NCBI GenBank assembly: GCA_035499215.1
Contig: DATJZH010000126.1
Coordinates: 1-7,302, forward strand
DNA length: 7,302 nt
From: DATJZH01 sp035499215
GTDB taxonomy: Bacteria; Actinomycetota; Actinomycetes; Streptosporangiales; Streptosporangiaceae
Direction: 5' to 3'
A model generated the notes under the pieces. The model was not told where the DNA came from, made no database searches, and was given only the letters and a program-made list of their open reading frames with translations. This document shows positions 5,953 to 7,302 of this stretch, one piece after another. Numbering within the stretch: position 1 is the stretch's first letter; each line of letters starts with the position of its first letter. A program made the translations under genes and the position numbers.

Positions 5953-5988
5953 CCACGAGATTGATGGAATGCGCCAAACACCACGAGA
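5953..5988. repeat. Direct repeat CCACGAGA upstream of the LysR gene
   Basis: CCACGAGA occurs at 5953-5960 and again at 5981-5988, 28 bp apart from start to start. The second copy lies just upstream of the TATAGT box, so a factor bound there would interfere with transcription of the LysR gene. Confidence 0.3.
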
Positions 5989-5993
5989 GAATC

Positions 5994-5999
5994 TATAGT
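5994..5999 (+). promoter_or_regulatory. -10 box of a leaderless LysR promoter
   Basis: TATAGT is followed by 6 nt (TGGCGG) and then ATG at 6006, so the transcript should begin at the start codon. No TTGACA-like -35 lies at 17-18 nt. TTGATG at 5961-5966 is 27 nt away, too far to serve. Confidence 0.6.
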
Positions 6000-6005
6000 T
6001 GGCGG

Positions 6006-6980
6006 ATGCTGGACGTGACCAGGCTCCGCGTGCTGGTGGCCGTAGCCAGGTACGGCTCGGTGACGGCCGCGGCCCGCGAACTGAACTACGCCCAGCCGTC
6101 GATCAGCCATCACATTGCCCGCCTGGAGGCCGAGACCGGAGCGCAGCTGCTGCAGCGGGCAGGCCGCGGCGTGCGGCTGACCGAGGCCGGGCAGCTGCTC
6201 GCCGAGCGGGCTGAAGAGATCATCGGCCGACTAGCCGCCGCCGAGGCAGAGCTGGCAGCCAACGTCGGGCTGCGCGAGGGGCGAGTCAGGCTCGCCGCGT
6301 TCCCTTCCGCGCTCGCCACGATCGTCCCGGCAGCGGCGGCCCGGCTCGAGGCTGAGACGCCGGGACTGGACCTGACGCTGGCCGAGGCGGAGCCGCCGGA
6401 GGCGCTCCGCATGCTCCGCGCCGGCTATGTCGATGTCGCAGTGGTGTTCCGGCACTACCAGCAGGACTGCGACCCGAGCCCGCCGAGCGCCGACGACGAG
6501 GGCGACGGTGCCAGGGGCACCTTGCTGCTGGACGAGCCCGTGCATCTGGTGACCCCGGCCGGCCGGGCCGCCAAGGCACCCGGCCCGGCGGCCGCTCCGG
6601 CAGCTAGCGTCACCGGCGCCGCGCCAAGCCCGCCGGATCTGGCCGGATATGCCGGGCACCGCTGGATCGCCGGCCGCGACCACTGCCAGGCCCAGCTGAT
6701 CCGCCAGTGCGCGCTGGCCGGCTTCGCCCCGAAGGTAGCGTTCACGACCGACGACTATGTCGCGGTCCAGGCGCTGGTGGCGGCCGGCCTCGGCGTTGCC
6801 ACCCTGCCGGGGCTGGCGCTGCGAGGCGCGCGGCATCCGGGAATCGATGCGACGCCACTTCCGGGTGCGCGCCGTTATGTATTCGCCGTCACCTACGGCG
6901 AGCCGCCCGATCCGCCAGCTGCCGCTCGTCTCATCAGGGTCCTCGCCCGGGCGGCCCGGGCCGACGGCGCGGCCGCGTGA
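6006..6980 (+). CDS. LysR-type transcriptional regulator
   Basis: A 324-residue LysR-type regulator. Residues 1-62 form the classic winged HTH (LRVLVAVARYGSVTAAAREL, then YAQPSISHHIARLEAETGAQ and a wing with GRGVRLTEAG). A linker helix of about 63-90 follows, then the two-lobed effector domain from about residue 91, with RVRLAAFPSALATIVPAAAA and a C-terminal ALVAAGLGVATLPGLAL. Two low-complexity stretches interrupt the effector domain: an acidic, Pro/Ser-rich one (about 155-172) and a Pro/Ala-rich one (about 188-210), longer than I would expect for the family. I chose ATG 6006 over a TTG at 5961 because the domain begins there and a TATAGT box lies exactly 6 nt upstream. No enzyme or transporter gene lies close by on the opposite strand, so the regulated target and effector are unknown. 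Confidence 0.93.
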   Translation: MLDVTRLRVLVAVARYGSVTAAARELNYAQPSISHHIARLEAETGAQLLQRAGRGVRLTEAGQLLAERAEEIIGRLAAAEAELAANVGLREGRVRLAAFPSALATIVPAAAARLEAETPGLDLTLAEAEPPEALRMLRAGYVDVAVVFRHYQQDCDPSPPSADDEGDGARGTLLLDEPVHLVTPAGRAAKAPGPAAAPAASVTGAAPSPPDLAGYAGHRWIAGRDHCQAQLIRQCALAGFAPKVAFTTDDYVAVQALVAAGLGVATLPGLALRGARHPGIDATPLPGARRYVFAVTYGEPPDPPAAARLIRVLARAARADGAAA

Positions 6981-7002
6981 CGCCTGGCGCAGTCAGATCG
7001 GC

Positions 7003-7029
7003 GTAGCCGCCGGCCTGGTCCCCGGCTAC
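7003..7029. repeat. Inverted repeat overlapping the DUF3054 promoter
   Basis: GTAGCCG (7003-7009) and CGGCTAC (7023-7029) are perfect over 7 bp with a 13-bp spacer. The right arm overlaps the TACCCT -10 box, and the repeat begins 22 nt after the LysR stop. It may be an operator, a terminator of the LysR gene, or both. Confidence 0.4.
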
Positions 7030-7032
7030 CCT
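7027..7032 (+). promoter_or_regulatory. -10 box of a leaderless promoter for the DUF3054 gene
   Basis: TACCCT (TANNNT) is followed by 7 nt (GGCCGCC) and ATG 7040. No Shine-Dalgarno precedes this ATG, which fits translation of a leaderless message. Confidence 0.45.
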
Positions 7033-7039
7033 GGCCGCC

Positions 7040-7302
7040 ATGCGCCGCTCATTCAGCCTGATCCTCGACGTCTGCTGCGTTCTCGCCTTCGTCGCACTCG
7101 GGCGGCGCACTCATCACGACGGCGACAGCGCCGCCGGGATCTGGCAGACTTCGTGGCCGTTCCTGATCGGCCTGACCGCTGGCCTCCTGGCAACGCGAGC
7201 CTGGCGGCAGCCGTTTGCCCTCGTGCCGGCCGGCATCGGAGCCTGGATCGGCGCGGCTGGCATCGGCATGGCGGTCAGGGTGATCGCCGGCCAGGGCACG
7301 GC
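7040..7302 (+). CDS. DUF3054 family membrane protein, N-terminal part (cut by window end)
   Basis: The first 87 codons of a small integral membrane protein; the gene runs past the window edge. It begins with an N-terminal hydrophobic segment (about residues 5-20, FSLILDVCCVLAFVAL) followed by GRRTHHD. A second segment is around 36-50 (SWPFLIGLTAGLLATRAW) and a third around 58-78 (LVPAGIGAWIGAAGIGMAVR), ending with IAGQGT. The GRR-x-H-D motif, the WPFLIGL segment and the RxxxGQGT turn are what I associate with DUF3054, an actinobacterial membrane family of unknown function of about 120-130 residues. It is on the same strand as the LysR gene, 59 nt downstream, but seems to have its own leaderless promoter. 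The start is supported by the TACCCT box and the absence of an upstream in-frame alternative with a ribosome site. Confidence 0.8.
   Translation, partial: MRRSFSLILDVCCVLAFVALGRRTHHDGDSAAGIWQTSWPFLIGLTAGLLATRAWRQPFALVPAGIGAWIGAAGIGMAVRVIAGQGT

Larger units (their letters stand above)
5284..6005. other. Long intergenic stretch, less GC-rich, no convincing gene
   Basis: This 722-bp gap lies between the divergent hypothetical gene and the LysR gene. It contains visibly more A and T than its neighbours. Open frames of 74-155 codons occur on both strands, but none shows the third-position G/C bias, a good start site or a recognisable domain. What I can see is a perfect hairpin (5392-5409), an 11-bp palindrome (5340-5350), a spaced inverted repeat (5502-5536), a TACAAT box on the minus strand (5511-5506), and the LysR promoter and a direct repeat near 5953-5999. 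It may be a long regulatory leader, hold a small RNA, or be the remains of a decayed gene. Confidence 0.6.

Noticed and set aside
5646..6113. A 155-codon minus-strand frame running from inside the LysR gene into the long spacer
   Set aside because: It begins inside the LysR HTH region, shows no third-position G/C bias and has no recognisable motif.

Overview
The window looks like chromosomal DNA from a high-GC Gram-positive bacterium (Actinomycetota). The coding stretches are strongly G/C-biased at third codon positions. The gene families (DUF2254, DUF3054, a KimA-like permease, an Lrp/AsnC regulator beside an agmatinase-family gene) suit a soil actinomycete. Three genes appear to be transcribed from leaderless promoters, with a TANNNT box 6-7 nt before the ATG. 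I cannot name the genus. There is no tRNA, rRNA, CRISPR array, phage gene or intact insertion sequence.

Layout: bases 1-3443 hold four genes on the minus strand. In transcription order these are an Lrp/AsnC regulator (3443-2979), a small tail-anchored membrane protein (2899-2651), a KimA-type APC-superfamily potassium permease (2538-706) and the N-terminal part of a DUF2254 membrane protein (524 to beyond base 1). The gaps of 79, 112 and 181 bp each contain hairpins or promoter-like boxes, so these are probably separate transcription units rather than one tight operon. Diverging from the regulator across 220 bp is an agmatinase-family ureohydrolase (3664-4719). The spacer between them contains a cluster of palindromes and is the most operator-like region of the window.

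The ureohydrolase converges on a minus-strand gene of unknown function (5283-4909) that has a possible zinc-binding Cys/His cluster. A 42-nt hairpin between the two looks like a shared terminator. A 722-bp stretch follows (5284-6005) that is less GC-rich than its surroundings and has no convincing gene. It holds several short palindromes and one perfect hairpin. After it come a LysR-type regulator (6006-6980), apparently leaderless, and the start of a DUF3054 membrane protein (7040 to the window edge), also apparently leaderless.

How the parts may work together: the clearest functional pair is the Lrp/AsnC regulator with its divergent ureohydrolase, likely a local circuit controlling breakdown of a guanidino compound such as agmatine or 4-guanidinobutyrate. 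The KimA-like permease probably takes up potassium. Any link to the ureohydrolase is only positional. I see no clear new multi-gene system. The items most worth a second look are the palindrome cluster, the unknown Cys/His protein with its long upstream region, and the small membrane protein beside the permease.
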